Numbered from the stretch's first letter, positions 1-6,276 are shown. The stretch: DNA of 6,729 nt from Oscillospiraceae bacterium (GCA_900768995.1 CAAGEZ010000064.1:1-6729); one strand, 5' to 3'. Numbers and translations are program-made. Notes: generated by a model not told the origin, from the sequence alone.

Positions 1-38
1 GACAAACGGCAGTATTCAATTTATACTGAAAAGGAAAG

Positions 39-60
39 AGAGCGACCGATCAGCCGCTCT
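39..60 (-). terminator. Hairpin with GATC tetraloop, possible end of the nspC-ogg-FAD unit
   Basis: As minus-strand RNA, AGAGCGGCT pairs with GGTCGCTCT over 9 bp (two G-U pairs) around a GATC loop, followed by the pyrimidine-rich CTTTCCTTTTC. On the plus strand the two G-U pairs become A-C mismatches, so the structure favours a minus-strand transcript. The tail is not a clean U run and the hairpin is about 90 nt past the last stop codon, so this is a candidate, not a firm terminator. Confidence 0.4.
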
Positions 61-97
61 TACCACAAAGTCATTTTTCTGCAGTTGATTGTTTTTA

Positions 98-119
98 CAG
101 AGTTTTTTTCGCAGAGCCC
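98..119 (+). repeat. Left copy of a short split motif shared with the IS scar
   Basis: CAGAGTT (98-104) and GCAGAGCCC (111-119), six bases apart. The same two words occur with no spacer on the minus strand at 6575-6590, exactly where the transposase homology breaks. It could be the outer end of a second insertion-sequence copy lying to the left of the window. The match is short and could be chance. Confidence 0.25.
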
Positions 120-152
120 CTTAGTTTGTCTAAAATGAGCTATATCCATAAA

Positions 153-1748
153 TCAATTTTTTGTTGTAAAAGTTTTCATAACTCCACAAGCCTGTCTTAC
201 GCCGTCAACAGCAGCAGACATAATTCCACCTGCATATCCGGCGCCCTCTCCGCAGGGATATAATCCCACAGCCGACAGACTGCACATATTATCACCTCTC
301 GGTATCCTTACAGGCGAAGATGTTCTTGTTTCGGGAGCTGTAAGAAGTGCCCCCTTGTCTCCAAAGCAAGCCATTCTTCTTGAAAAAACTCCGAGCCCTG
401 TCCGCATCATATCAGTCACAAAACGTGGAAGAACCTCATTTAAATCACAAGAAACAATTCCCCTTGCGTATGTTGCCTCAACAGATGGCGAGAAAATACC
501 GCCTTTATTTTCAAGAAATTCACCGACAGTTGATGCAGGTGCGCTGTAGCTGCTGCCAGCAGCCTTGAATGCATTTCGTTCAATTTTACGGACAAAATCA
601 ACTCCGTCAAGCACATTTTTTCCAAAATCATCAGGAGAAACCGATACAACGAGAGCAGCATTTGCATTTCTTCCGTCTCTTGCAAATTCGCTCATACCAT
701 TTGTAACAACTGTATTTTCCTCGCTCTGAGCAGGTACTACGGTTCCGCCGGGACACATACAGAATGTATAAACACCTCTGCCGTTCTTGGTATAGCTCAT
801 CTGATATTCACCCACAGGAAGTGCAGGATCGTTATAATGTACACCGTAAAGGCTTCTGTTAACACTTTCCTGTGTGTGCTCGATTCTTGCACCCACCGCA
901 AACGGTTTTGCCTCCATTGCAATTCCGTTTGAATGAAGCATTTCAAAGGTGTCTCTTGCGCTGTGTCCCACCGCAAGAATAAGTGCACTGACATTAATTT
1001 CTTCACCGTTAACAACAACGCTCTTTATTTTGCCGTTATCCACCTTAATATCTTCAACTTTTGAATTAAAACGAACTTCGCCGCCCAGTAAAATTATTCT
1101 TTTGCGGATATTTTTGACCACATTTCTGAGTTTATCAGTGCCGATATGTGGTTTGGCTTTTGTGAGTATCTCCTCGGGGGCACCCATTTCAACAAGCCTT
1201 GCGGACACAAATCTGCAAAGAGGGTCTTTTATTCGTGTGGTAAGCTTTCCATCGGAAAATGTTCCTGCACCGCCCTCGCCGAACTGCACATTATTTTCTG
1301 CCGAGAACTTACCGCTCGCCCAAAATTTTGATACTGCATCTGCCCTGCTGTCAACATCGCTTCCACGCTCAAAAACAACAGGACGATATCCTGCTTCCGC
1401 AAGAACCAATGCTGCAAACATTCCCGCAGGTCCAAATCCGGCAATCGCTATCCGTCCGTCCGGGTGCTCCGTACCCGTTATAACAGGCTTAAAAGGGGTG
1501 ATGTCCACAAGAGAACAGTTATCCTTTTTATCACATATTTTTCTCTCTGCGGCAATGTCTTCAAGCTCAGCCCATACGGAGGAAACGGTTTTTATATCAT
1601 TTTGCTTTCGTGCATCAAGTGAAATTTTATGTATTCCCGTTCTCACCGCATTTGCAGATGATATGCCCGCCTTTTTCAGACTAACTGTAATGATCTCATT
1701 ATCCGATGTTCCCACGGGCATTGATATTCCTGATATAATAATTGCCAT
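153..1748 (-). CDS. COG2509-type NAD(P)/FAD-dependent oxidoreductase
   Basis: Predicted cytosolic flavoprotein of 531 residues. It belongs to the uncharacterised FAD-dependent dehydrogenase group COG2509, whose substrate is not established. Seen: a small N-terminal domain (about 1-90) containing KISLDARKQNDIKTV at 41-55; a Rossmann dinucleotide-binding motif GFGPAG at 104-109, ending in the ribose-binding acidic residue E127 (VVFERG); a conserved glycine-rich stretch QFGEGGAGTFSDGKLTTR at 155-172; a second strand motif ALILAVGHSARDTF at 255-268; and a C-terminal FAD-contact segment YPCGEGAGYAGGIMSAAVDG at 497-516. I see no signal peptide or membrane segment. The start is the ATG at 1748, which has GGAGG six nt upstream. 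An in-frame GTG at 1763 would put that ribosome site inside the coding region. It is the last gene of the four-gene unit, 26 nt after the glycosylase gene. Family assignment is firm; the reaction is unknown. Confidence 0.9.
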   Translation of the reverse strand: MAIIISGISMPVGTSDNEIITVSLKKAGISSANAVRTGIHKISLDARKQNDIKTVSSVWAELEDIAAERKICDKKDNCSLVDITPFKPVITGTEHPDGRIAIAGFGPAGMFAALVLAEAGYRPVVFERGSDVDSRADAVSKFWASGKFSAENNVQFGEGGAGTFSDGKLTTRIKDPLCRFVSARLVEMGAPEEILTKAKPHIGTDKLRNVVKNIRKRIILLGGEVRFNSKVEDIKVDNGKIKSVVVNGEEINVSALILAVGHSARDTFEMLHSNGIAMEAKPFAVGARIEHTQESVNRSLYGVHYNDPALPVGEYQMSYTKNGRGVYTFCMCPGGTVVPAQSEENTVVTNGMSEFARDGRNANAALVVSVSPDDFGKNVLDGVDFVRKIERNAFKAAGSSYSAPASTVGEFLENKGGIFSPSVEATYARGIVSCDLNEVLPRFVTDMMRTGLGVFSRRMACFGDKGALLTAPETRTSSPVRIPRGDNMCSLSAVGLYPCGEGAGYAGGIMSAAVDGVRQACGVMKTFTTKN

Positions 1749-1754
1749 ATTTTT

Positions 1755-1760
1755 CCTCCG
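1755..1760 (-). promoter_or_regulatory. Ribosome binding site of the FAD oxidoreductase gene
   Basis: CGGAGG on the minus strand, six nt before the ATG at 1748. It is a near-perfect Shine-Dalgarno sequence. It decides the start in favour of the ATG at 1748 over the in-frame GTG at 1763, because the site would otherwise be codons 2-3 of the protein (Arg-Arg). Confidence 0.85.
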
Positions 1761-1774
1761 CACAGTTCTGTTTT

Positions 1775-2611
1775 TTAAGTCTCAGTGCTTATAACATTTT
1801 CTCCTGAAGTCCTGATATAATGGAAAAGATACTGTTGGGCAATTCCCTCAACACCTTTTACACAGTCAGGCAGCCCGTTAGGGTAAAATCTCTCGTTGAC
1901 CCTTTTTATCCACACATCAACGGGATAAGCGTCAGTTTTGTAAAATCCGAAAAGTAAAACGCACATCGCTACCTTTGGACCTATCCCCTTAACGGTCATA
2001 AGCGATTTTGCAGCTTCAATCGTGGGCATTTGCGAAATACTGTCAAGCGAAAGCTCACCGTCTGTAACACGTCTCACACAGTCCTCGATATATTTTGCAC
2101 GAAATCCTGCACGAAGCGGCGAAAGCTCATCAGCTGTAATACCTTTCATTTTCTCAAAATCGGGAAATCCACCGTACATATCGCAAAGTCTGCCGATTAT
2201 TCCCTTGATACGTGGAATATTGTTGTTCTGAGACAGGATAAATGATATAAGGCACTCTTCCCTGTCCTGCTTCAGAAGTCTTACTCCCCCTGCATAATCG
2301 CAGGCCTTTGAAAGAGTTTCGTCCTCTGAAAAACGTCGCTTGAGCTCGCCGTAATCAGATCCCAGATCAAAATAATTATACCAGGTGTTCAGAAAATCAT
2401 TCTCCGAAACACCGTGAAGAATGAATTTTCCGCTGTTATGCTCTGTTTCCGAAATTGTAAGGGGGACATTTTTGAAATATCCCTTATATGTGCGAAAATA
2501 ATCGGAGGGAATGGCTTCCCAGCGAAAAGCCTGTCCACAGTCAAGTGTATCATCAAGGGTCATATCCTTTTCATAAAGGATTATGCCCTCTTTTTTTTCT
2601 TCGTAATCCAT
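1775..2611 (-). CDS. ogg: 8-oxoguanine DNA glycosylase/AP lyase (Ogg1-like, clostridial type)
   Basis: Base-excision repair enzyme that removes 8-oxoguanine from DNA and nicks the abasic strand; 278 residues. Seen: an N-terminal Ogg domain with CGQAFRW at 25-31, where G26 corresponds to the human OGG1 glycine that reads the 8-oxoG N7-H; the helix motif SFILSQNNNIPRI at 123-135, matching human SFICSSNNNIARI; and the helix-hairpin-helix GIGPKVA at 209-215 followed by YPVDVW at 229-234. By alignment with human K249 and D268, K213 is the Schiff-base lysine and D232 the catalytic aspartate; C217 matches human C253. All key residues are present, so it should be a bifunctional glycosylase/lyase. The ATG at 2611 has AAAGG nine nt upstream, and this site overlaps the stop codon of the preceding metallophosphoesterase gene (gap 12 nt), which suggests coupled translation. 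An AlkA-like 3-methyladenine glycosylase is less likely because of the N-terminal and NNN motifs. Confidence 0.92.
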   Translation of the reverse strand: MDYEEKKEGIILYEKDMTLDDTLDCGQAFRWEAIPSDYFRTYKGYFKNVPLTISETEHNSGKFILHGVSENDFLNTWYNYFDLGSDYGELKRRFSEDETLSKACDYAGGVRLLKQDREECLISFILSQNNNIPRIKGIIGRLCDMYGGFPDFEKMKGITADELSPLRAGFRAKYIEDCVRRVTDGELSLDSISQMPTIEAAKSLMTVKGIGPKVAMCVLLFGFYKTDAYPVDVWIKRVNERFYPNGLPDCVKGVEGIAQQYLFHYIRTSGENVISTET

Positions 2612-2623
2612 ATTGATTTTCCT

Positions 2624-3298
2624 TTATTCAATAACATAAGGCTCATCGAAAACTGCCGCATATTTCGGCGGTATAAGCTTATTTTTGTGAAGCTTGCCAA
2701 AAAACCACAGTTTGAATTTTATCTCGCCCTTGAGCCTGTCGAAATATATGTTCAGGCGGTTCACAGGCAGACTGTGCGGGTTTCTCATATCAAGAAATTC
2801 AGCGATAGATGCCGGTGGCTCGTGGGTAAATATGTAGTCCACTGTATCGTCAAGCGACGACAGCTTTGCTCTGCCTTCTTCAAGCTTCTTTTCATCAGGA
2901 AGCTCCTGCTCCCACCAAGTGTCATTTTCGATACGTGCATCAATGTCAGATGCCTGACCGCCGCCAAAAACAAATGATTTTTTGCCGTCAATATCAAACA
3001 CTTCACCCGAAGAAAGCATATAAAGATTTCCGCAGATATTCCGTGCCCTGCCGCCAAAAAGTTCTGTCTCGGGATATGCTTCAAGAAGCTCGTAATTGTC
3101 GTGACTTCCCGCAAGAAACAGCGTTGTAAACCGCTTTCCGCCTATTTTTTTCAGCACGGCTTTTTCCTTGTCCGACCCGTCCCACACAAAGCCAAAATCG
3201 CCGCATATCACAAGGTAATCTCCCTTTTTCAGCCGCTTGATCGTCTTGTGTGAAAATCTGCTGTAATCGCCGTGAGTATCACCCATAACGCAAATCAT
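2624..3298 (-). CDS. Calcineurin-like metallophosphoesterase with altered active site
   Basis: Probable cytosolic protein of 224 residues with the calcineurin-like phosphoesterase fold; substrate unknown. Seen: metal-site motif I GDTHGD at 6-11 (D7, H9); motif II CGDFGF at 32-37 (D34); motif III AGSHDNYE at 63-70; motif IV FTHEPP at 157-162 (H159); and motif V FFGKLHKNK at 199-207. In the family, motif III is normally GNH(D/E) and motif V GHxH. Here the metal-bridging and catalytic Asn is Ser (S65) and the first His of motif V is Lys (K202), while H204 remains. The length and the remaining motifs are normal and the frame is intact. Either activity is reduced or changed, or this is a divergent subgroup. 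The ATG at 3298 follows the nspC stop by 15 nt. Its ribosome site is a plain GGGGG run rather than AGGAGG. Fold assignment is firm; activity is open. Confidence 0.87.
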   Translation of the reverse strand: MICVMGDTHGDYSRFSHKTIKRLKKGDYLVICGDFGFVWDGSDKEKAVLKKIGGKRFTTLFLAGSHDNYELLEAYPETELFGGRARNICGNLYMLSSGEVFDIDGKKSFVFGGGQASDIDARIENDTWWEQELPDEKKLEEGRAKLSSLDDTVDYIFTHEPPASIAEFLDMRNPHSLPVNRLNIYFDRLKGEIKFKLWFFGKLHKNKLIPPKYAAVFDEPYVIE

Positions 3299-3305
3299 AT
3301 CAAAG

Positions 3306-3310
3306 CCCCC
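3306..3310 (-). promoter_or_regulatory. Atypical G-run ribosome binding site for the metallophosphoesterase gene
   Basis: GGGGG seven nt before the ATG at 3298, inside the 15-nt gap after nspC. It is the only purine-rich stretch available. Its pairing with the 16S anti-Shine-Dalgarno would rely on G-C and G-U pairs, so translation may depend on ribosomes arriving from nspC. Confidence 0.45.
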
Positions 3311-3313
3311 GCA

Positions 3314-4465
3314 TCACAGTCTGCACTTGAAATCCTCATAGCCAAACTGCTTTTCCAGGCTAAGTTTACCGTTTGTATCAATTTTATAAATTGACGGCAG
3401 ACCGATTCCGTTAAAAGTATTGTTCTTGCACATCGTGTAAATAGCCATATCACAGAAAACAAGCCTGTCGCCCACCGAAAGTGGCTTGTCAAAGGAATAG
3501 CCGCCGATAGAATCACCTGCAAGACAGGTAGCTGCACCGATAAGATAGGTGTATTTCTTTTCGCCGCTCTCCCCTGCACCGATAATTCTCGGACGGTATG
3601 GCATTTCAAGAACATCAGGCATATGGCAGGCTGCGGAAGCGTCAATTATAGCGTGGGAATGTCCGCCGCTTTCAAATACTTCAAGGACTGTTGCCACAAG
3701 CCAGCCTGCATTGAGAGCACAGGCTTCACCCGGCTCGATGTAAACCTGAACGCCGTACTTGCTCTGAATATGATCTATCACTCTTACAAGCCTGTCAACG
3801 TCATAATCATCTCGTGTGACGTGATGACCGCCGCCGAAATTTATCCATTTCATTTTAGGGATATATCTGCCGAATTTCTCCTCAAAATGCACCACAGTTC
3901 GTTCAAGCACATCACTGTTCTGCTCGCACATTGTATGAAAATGTAGTCCGCTGAGGCTGTCAAGATACTCTTCCTCAAAATCGTCAGCCTTTACACCAAG
4001 GCGTGAAATTCCCGCACAGGGATTGTAAATTTCCGTCTCTATCTCGGAATATTCGGGATTAACCCTCATACCGCAGTCAATATTCCTGCCCTCGGAAACT
4101 GCCTTGTCAAGCATCGGCTTAAAGCGTTTTAATTGAGCAAAGCTGTTGAACACGATATGACCGCATATCTTGGTTATCTCTTCAAATTCATCTGGGCGGT
4201 ATGCGGGGGAAAAAATATGTACCTCTTTTCCTTTCATCTCTTCATATCCCAGACGTGCCTCGTAAAAACCGCTTGCAGTAGTGCCGTCAAGATACTTTGA
4301 CATCAGTGGATATGTGCTGTACATTGAAAATGCTTTCTGAGCAAGAAGCACCTTGCAGCCTGTTCTGTCAGAAACGCTTTTGAGTATCTTCATATTTTTT
4401 TCAAGCAGTCTTTCGTCCACAACATAACAGGGTGTTATGACTGAACCGATATCAAAATCAGGCAT
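3314..4465 (-). CDS. nspC: Carboxynorspermidine/carboxyspermidine decarboxylase
   Basis: PLP enzyme of the alanine-racemase-fold (group IV) decarboxylases. It removes CO2 from carboxyspermidine or carboxynorspermidine to make spermidine or norspermidine, the last step of the dehydrogenase/decarboxylase polyamine route. The 383-residue length is typical for NspC. Seen: LLAQKAFSM at 40-48 with the PLP lysine K44; LHFHTMCEQ at 174-182, a family hallmark; the glycine loop FGGGHHVT at 210-217; the phosphate-site IEPGEA at 243-248; the second-subunit catalytic segment CLAGD at 314-318 (C314, D318); and YTMCKNNTFNG at 343-353. LysA, arginine and ornithine decarboxylases fit less well by length and by the HFHTMCEQ motif. 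The ATG at 4465 has AAAGGA ten nt upstream. It is the first gene of the downstream unit, 92 nt after the DUF896 gene and just past a strong hairpin. No carboxyspermidine dehydrogenase gene is adjacent in this window, although nspC often travels with one. Confidence 0.94.
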   Translation of the reverse strand: MPDFDIGSVITPCYVVDERLLEKNMKILKSVSDRTGCKVLLAQKAFSMYSTYPLMSKYLDGTTASGFYEARLGYEEMKGKEVHIFSPAYRPDEFEEITKICGHIVFNSFAQLKRFKPMLDKAVSEGRNIDCGMRVNPEYSEIETEIYNPCAGISRLGVKADDFEEEYLDSLSGLHFHTMCEQNSDVLERTVVHFEEKFGRYIPKMKWINFGGGHHVTRDDYDVDRLVRVIDHIQSKYGVQVYIEPGEACALNAGWLVATVLEVFESGGHSHAIIDASAACHMPDVLEMPYRPRIIGAGESGEKKYTYLIGAATCLAGDSIGGYSFDKPLSVGDRLVFCDMAIYTMCKNNTFNGIGLPSIYKIDTNGKLSLEKQFGYEDFKCRL

Positions 4466-4475
4466 AATGCAGCCG

Positions 4476-4481
4476 TCCTTT
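4476..4481 (-). promoter_or_regulatory. Ribosome binding site of nspC
   Basis: AAAGGA on the minus strand, ten nt before the ATG at 4465. It lies only 11 nt after the U-rich tail of the upstream hairpin. The short stretch between hairpin and ribosome site leaves no space for a separate promoter. Confidence 0.6.
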
Positions 4482-4492
4482 CCGTATTATTC

Positions 4493-4548
4493 AAAAATAC
4501 TGTCGGAGACACAGGTCTGTTTTGCTATACCTATGTCATATCCGACAG
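4493..4548 (-). terminator. Long hairpin with U-rich tail between the DUF896 gene and nspC (terminator or attenuator)
   Basis: As minus-strand RNA, the outer arms CTGTCGGA (4541-4548) and TCCGACAG (4500-4507) pair perfectly over 8 bp. Stacked on them is an inner stem, GACATAGG with CCTGTGTC, of 8 pairs including one G-U. The two stems are separated by a 3-nt bulge (TAT) on the 5' side only. The loop is 14 nt. The outer stem is followed directly by TATTTTTG. This is the form of an intrinsic terminator, although the U tract is interrupted by one A. It sits between the DUF896 stop and nspC. Because no clear nspC promoter is visible downstream of it, it may be leaky or conditional rather than an absolute stop. 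Confidence 0.75.
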
Positions 4549-4557
4549 CAGTTAAAA

Positions 4558-4752
4558 TTATTTTTTGTTATTTTCGTCCTCGGGAGCATCAACTATCTCA
4601 ATATTGTCAAGCTGAGCTTTCAGATTTGCCACAACGCCCTTACGAAATTCAAAGCGCAGCTCGGTCTGTTCACGCTTTTCCTCATCGGTAAGACCTTGTT
4701 CACGGGACTTCCTTGCAAGCTCATTGATGCGGTCAATTTTTTCCTTAGTCAT
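4558..4752 (-). CDS. DUF896 / UPF0291 (YnzC-like) small protein
   Basis: Small cytosolic protein of 64 residues, a Firmicutes family of unknown function; Bacillus subtilis YnzC is the studied structure, a two-helix hairpin. Seen: helix 1 with the family signature IDRINELARKSREQGLTDEE at 6-25, then helix 2 with EQTELRFEFRKGVVANLKAQ at 28-47, ending in LDNIEIVD and an acidic/lysine tail. Length is normal. The start is the ATG at 4752, which has GAGG nine nt upstream (4762-4765). An upstream in-frame ATG at 4776 adds eight residues that do not match the family, and it lacks a ribosome site. The start overlaps the end of the tmcAL gene by 8 nt (ATGACTAA), so translation is very likely coupled. 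In Bacillus, ynzC lies in the SOS-related yneA operon; nothing here suggests SOS control. Confidence 0.88.
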   Translation of the reverse strand: MTKEKIDRINELARKSREQGLTDEEKREQTELRFEFRKGVVANLKAQLDNIEIVDAPEDENNKK

Positions 4753-6130
4753 TGCCCTTTTCCTCGGAATCAGCATTCTCGGAATCCTTAACTTCAGCCT
4801 CAGCAGCCTTTGCAGCAGCTCTTTCGGCTCTCATCTTCTCGACCTCTTCGGCTGTGCCGGACATTGCTGTTGTCTTCATATCGGCAGGAAGTTCGGAAAC
4901 AAAGCCATCAAGCTTGTCAAAAGTTACCTTGCCTGTGAAGTCCATACCGCTGGGACGGATATTTCTTGAACCGAGAGTATAGATATCGGTAGAAAGTGTG
5001 GTCATACCCACAGCACGCATAACGTTGGGGTTCTGCTTGCCTGCTTCAACAAAATCCTTAAGAGATGAGCTGAAAGGAATGGAAAGCTTGTCCTCAGGGA
5101 GAGAGCCTGCCATTTTAAGTATCTCAGCACCTCTGTCATTGAGGGCAAGGATACGTCCGTAAGTGGGAGGAACCTTAAGGTCATCTGTTCTGATGCCGAA
5201 AAGTGCATTAAGAAGTATTCTCTTAAGGCGAGCCATGGGATAACGCTTAACCTTTATCTTATCAAGGAGGTCTTCAAGAGAAGTAGCAACTCTTGCAGCC
5301 TGGAAAATTCTGTTTTCAAGTCCTTGACCTACATCGGGAACCTTTGCGAGGTCCTGAGGAGACATTGTTCTGAGGCGGTAAAGAAGAACTCTCTCGAAGT
5401 TCTCGAACCAGCAGAGAAGATCATTGTCATCATACTCAGCAACAGCATCAGCAGTATCCTTGGGGACATAAGCGGAGATGTCCTCACCGTCATCAATAAG
5501 CTGACGTAGATAGCTGCCGCTTGCATATTTTGCACTGTGAACATCGGAATCGTGCTCAGAGCCTTCACGTTTTATGGTGAAGGGCTTTATCTTGTCAAGA
5601 AGTCCGAGTATCTTAAGAGACTTGATGTATTCAACAGCAAGAATATTATTGGGAGAATTGAGGAGGTCTCCTACGAGAGGGCCGTACTTATAAGAAACGA
5701 GCTGATGTATAGCATCAGGGAAAGGTATTCCCTGCTCCATAAGAGGCTTAAGGTTCTCGGGAGTTGTTACATCCTGAACAGCGTCGGCACACTGCATAAG
5801 CTGGTCAATACTTCCGCACTCACTTCCGAAGGAAATTCCCTCAACGCATCTGAGCGAGCCAAGCATAAGAACGCCGCAGCGTGCAAAAAGTTCAGCATTA
5901 GCAAGGCTGTACTGAACAGGCATCTCAATAACAAGGTCAACGCCGTTCTTGACAGCGATCTCAGCTCTCTTGAACTTGTCAATAAGAGCAGGCTCGCCTC
6001 TCTGAACATAGTTGCCGCTCATAACAGCAACGATGTGAGTAGCGCCTGTCTGCTTCTTGGTTTCCTCTATCTGATAGATGTGACCGTTGTGGAAAGGATT
6101 GTATTCGCAGATAATTCCGTAAGTTTTCAT
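4745..6130 (-). CDS. tmcAL: tRNA(Met) cytidine acetate ligase TmcAL (YlbM/DUF795 family)
   Basis: Catalyses ATP- and acetate-dependent N4-acetylation of the wobble cytidine C34 of elongator tRNA(Met), which sharpens AUG decoding. Cytosolic. Seen: a nucleotidyltransferase core with the ATP-binding motif NPFHNGH at 11-17; SGNYVQRGEPA at 38-48; KFKRAE at 52-57; EMPVQYSLANAELFA at 69-83; FGSECG at 101-106; the signature SPNNILAVEYIKSL at 159-172; and RYPMARLKRILLNALFGI at 296-313. The product has 461 residues, against about 400-415 for the family. Homology appears to end near residue 403, leaving a charged Ala/Glu-rich tail. The start is the ATG at 6130 (MKTYGIICEYNPFH, the usual family N-terminus) with AAGGA 11 nt upstream. 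Lysine codons are mostly AAG in the first half of the gene, and GTT, GCT and CTT are favoured, unlike the downstream genes. It leads the operon directly behind a strong promoter. Confidence 0.94.
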   Translation of the reverse strand: MKTYGIICEYNPFHNGHIYQIEETKKQTGATHIVAVMSGNYVQRGEPALIDKFKRAEIAVKNGVDLVIEMPVQYSLANAELFARCGVLMLGSLRCVEGISFGSECGSIDQLMQCADAVQDVTTPENLKPLMEQGIPFPDAIHQLVSYKYGPLVGDLLNSPNNILAVEYIKSLKILGLLDKIKPFTIKREGSEHDSDVHSAKYASGSYLRQLIDDGEDISAYVPKDTADAVAEYDDNDLLCWFENFERVLLYRLRTMSPQDLAKVPDVGQGLENRIFQAARVATSLEDLLDKIKVKRYPMARLKRILLNALFGIRTDDLKVPPTYGRILALNDRGAEILKMAGSLPEDKLSIPFSSSLKDFVEAGKQNPNVMRAVGMTTLSTDIYTLGSRNIRPSGMDFTGKVTFDKLDGFVSELPADMKTTAMSGTAEEVEKMRAERAAAKAAEAEVKDSENADSEEKGND

Positions 6131-6209
6131 TAATTCGACCGTCCTTAACATAGTAGTGATTACAAGCGGCAAATGCATTGCACAAAAACATTTACCCATA
6201 ATAATTTAT

Positions 6210-6238
6210 ATTATATCACACCTTATAAATATTTGCAA
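6210..6238 (-). promoter_or_regulatory. Sigma-A-type promoter of tmcAL
   Basis: The -35 TTGCAA (6233-6238) and -10 TATAAT (6210-6215) are separated by exactly 17 nt, and a TG one base before the -10 makes it an extended -10 promoter. Transcription should begin near 6203, giving a leader of about 70 nt before the tmcAL start at 6130. It is the strongest promoter-like match I found in the window and probably serves tmcAL and the DUF896 gene, possibly the whole cluster through read-through of the hairpin before nspC. Confidence 0.85.
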
Positions 6239-6245
6239 GGGATTT

Positions 6246-6276
6246 TGAGAAAAAAGTAATCATCTGTAATTTCTCA
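6246..6276. repeat. 7-bp inverted repeat spanning the stop of the membrane fragment
   Basis: TGAGAAA at 6246-6252 and TTTCTCA at 6270-6276, separated by 17 nt. The arms are AT-rich, and on the minus strand the repeat covers the TGA stop (6260-6262) of the upstream remnant, just before the tmcAL promoter. It might help insulate tmcAL from upstream transcription, but the stem is weak. Confidence 0.2.

Noticed and set aside
10..28. Inverted repeat CAGTAT / ATACTG with a 7-nt loop
   Set aside because: The 6-bp AT-rich stem has no U tract in either direction; it is too weak to call without the sequence to the left.
1..138. Open plus-strand frame from the left edge ending in TGA at 136-138
   Set aside because: The 45 translated residues match nothing I recognise. 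I could not confirm it as the C-terminus of an IS256 transposase, so it is not reported as a gene.
1749..1763. GTG start at 1763 for the FAD oxidoreductase
   Set aside because: It would place the clear GGAGG ribosome site inside the coding sequence; the ATG at 1748 matches the family N-terminus.
949..1794. 281-codon open frame on the plus strand
   Set aside because: It is antisense to the FAD oxidoreductase and part of ogg. The translation is low-complexity Ser/Thr/Leu-rich without domain motifs, and the minus strand carries clear family motifs throughout.
2414..2977. 187-codon plus-strand open frame
   Set aside because: It overlaps ogg and the metallophosphoesterase in antisense and has no recognisable motif or ribosome site. 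It is explained by codon composition of the real genes.
3314..4465. Diaminopimelate (LysA) or ornithine decarboxylase for the PLP enzyme
   Set aside because: The length of 383 residues, LHFHTMCEQ and CLAGD segments fit NspC better than LysA or ODC.
4753..4776. ATG at 4776 as the start of the DUF896 protein
   Set aside because: It adds eight residues outside the conserved family and has no ribosome site; the ATG at 4752 has GAGG at good spacing.
5537..6133. 198-codon plus-strand open frame
   Set aside because: It is entirely antisense to the conserved catalytic half of tmcAL and has no family motif.
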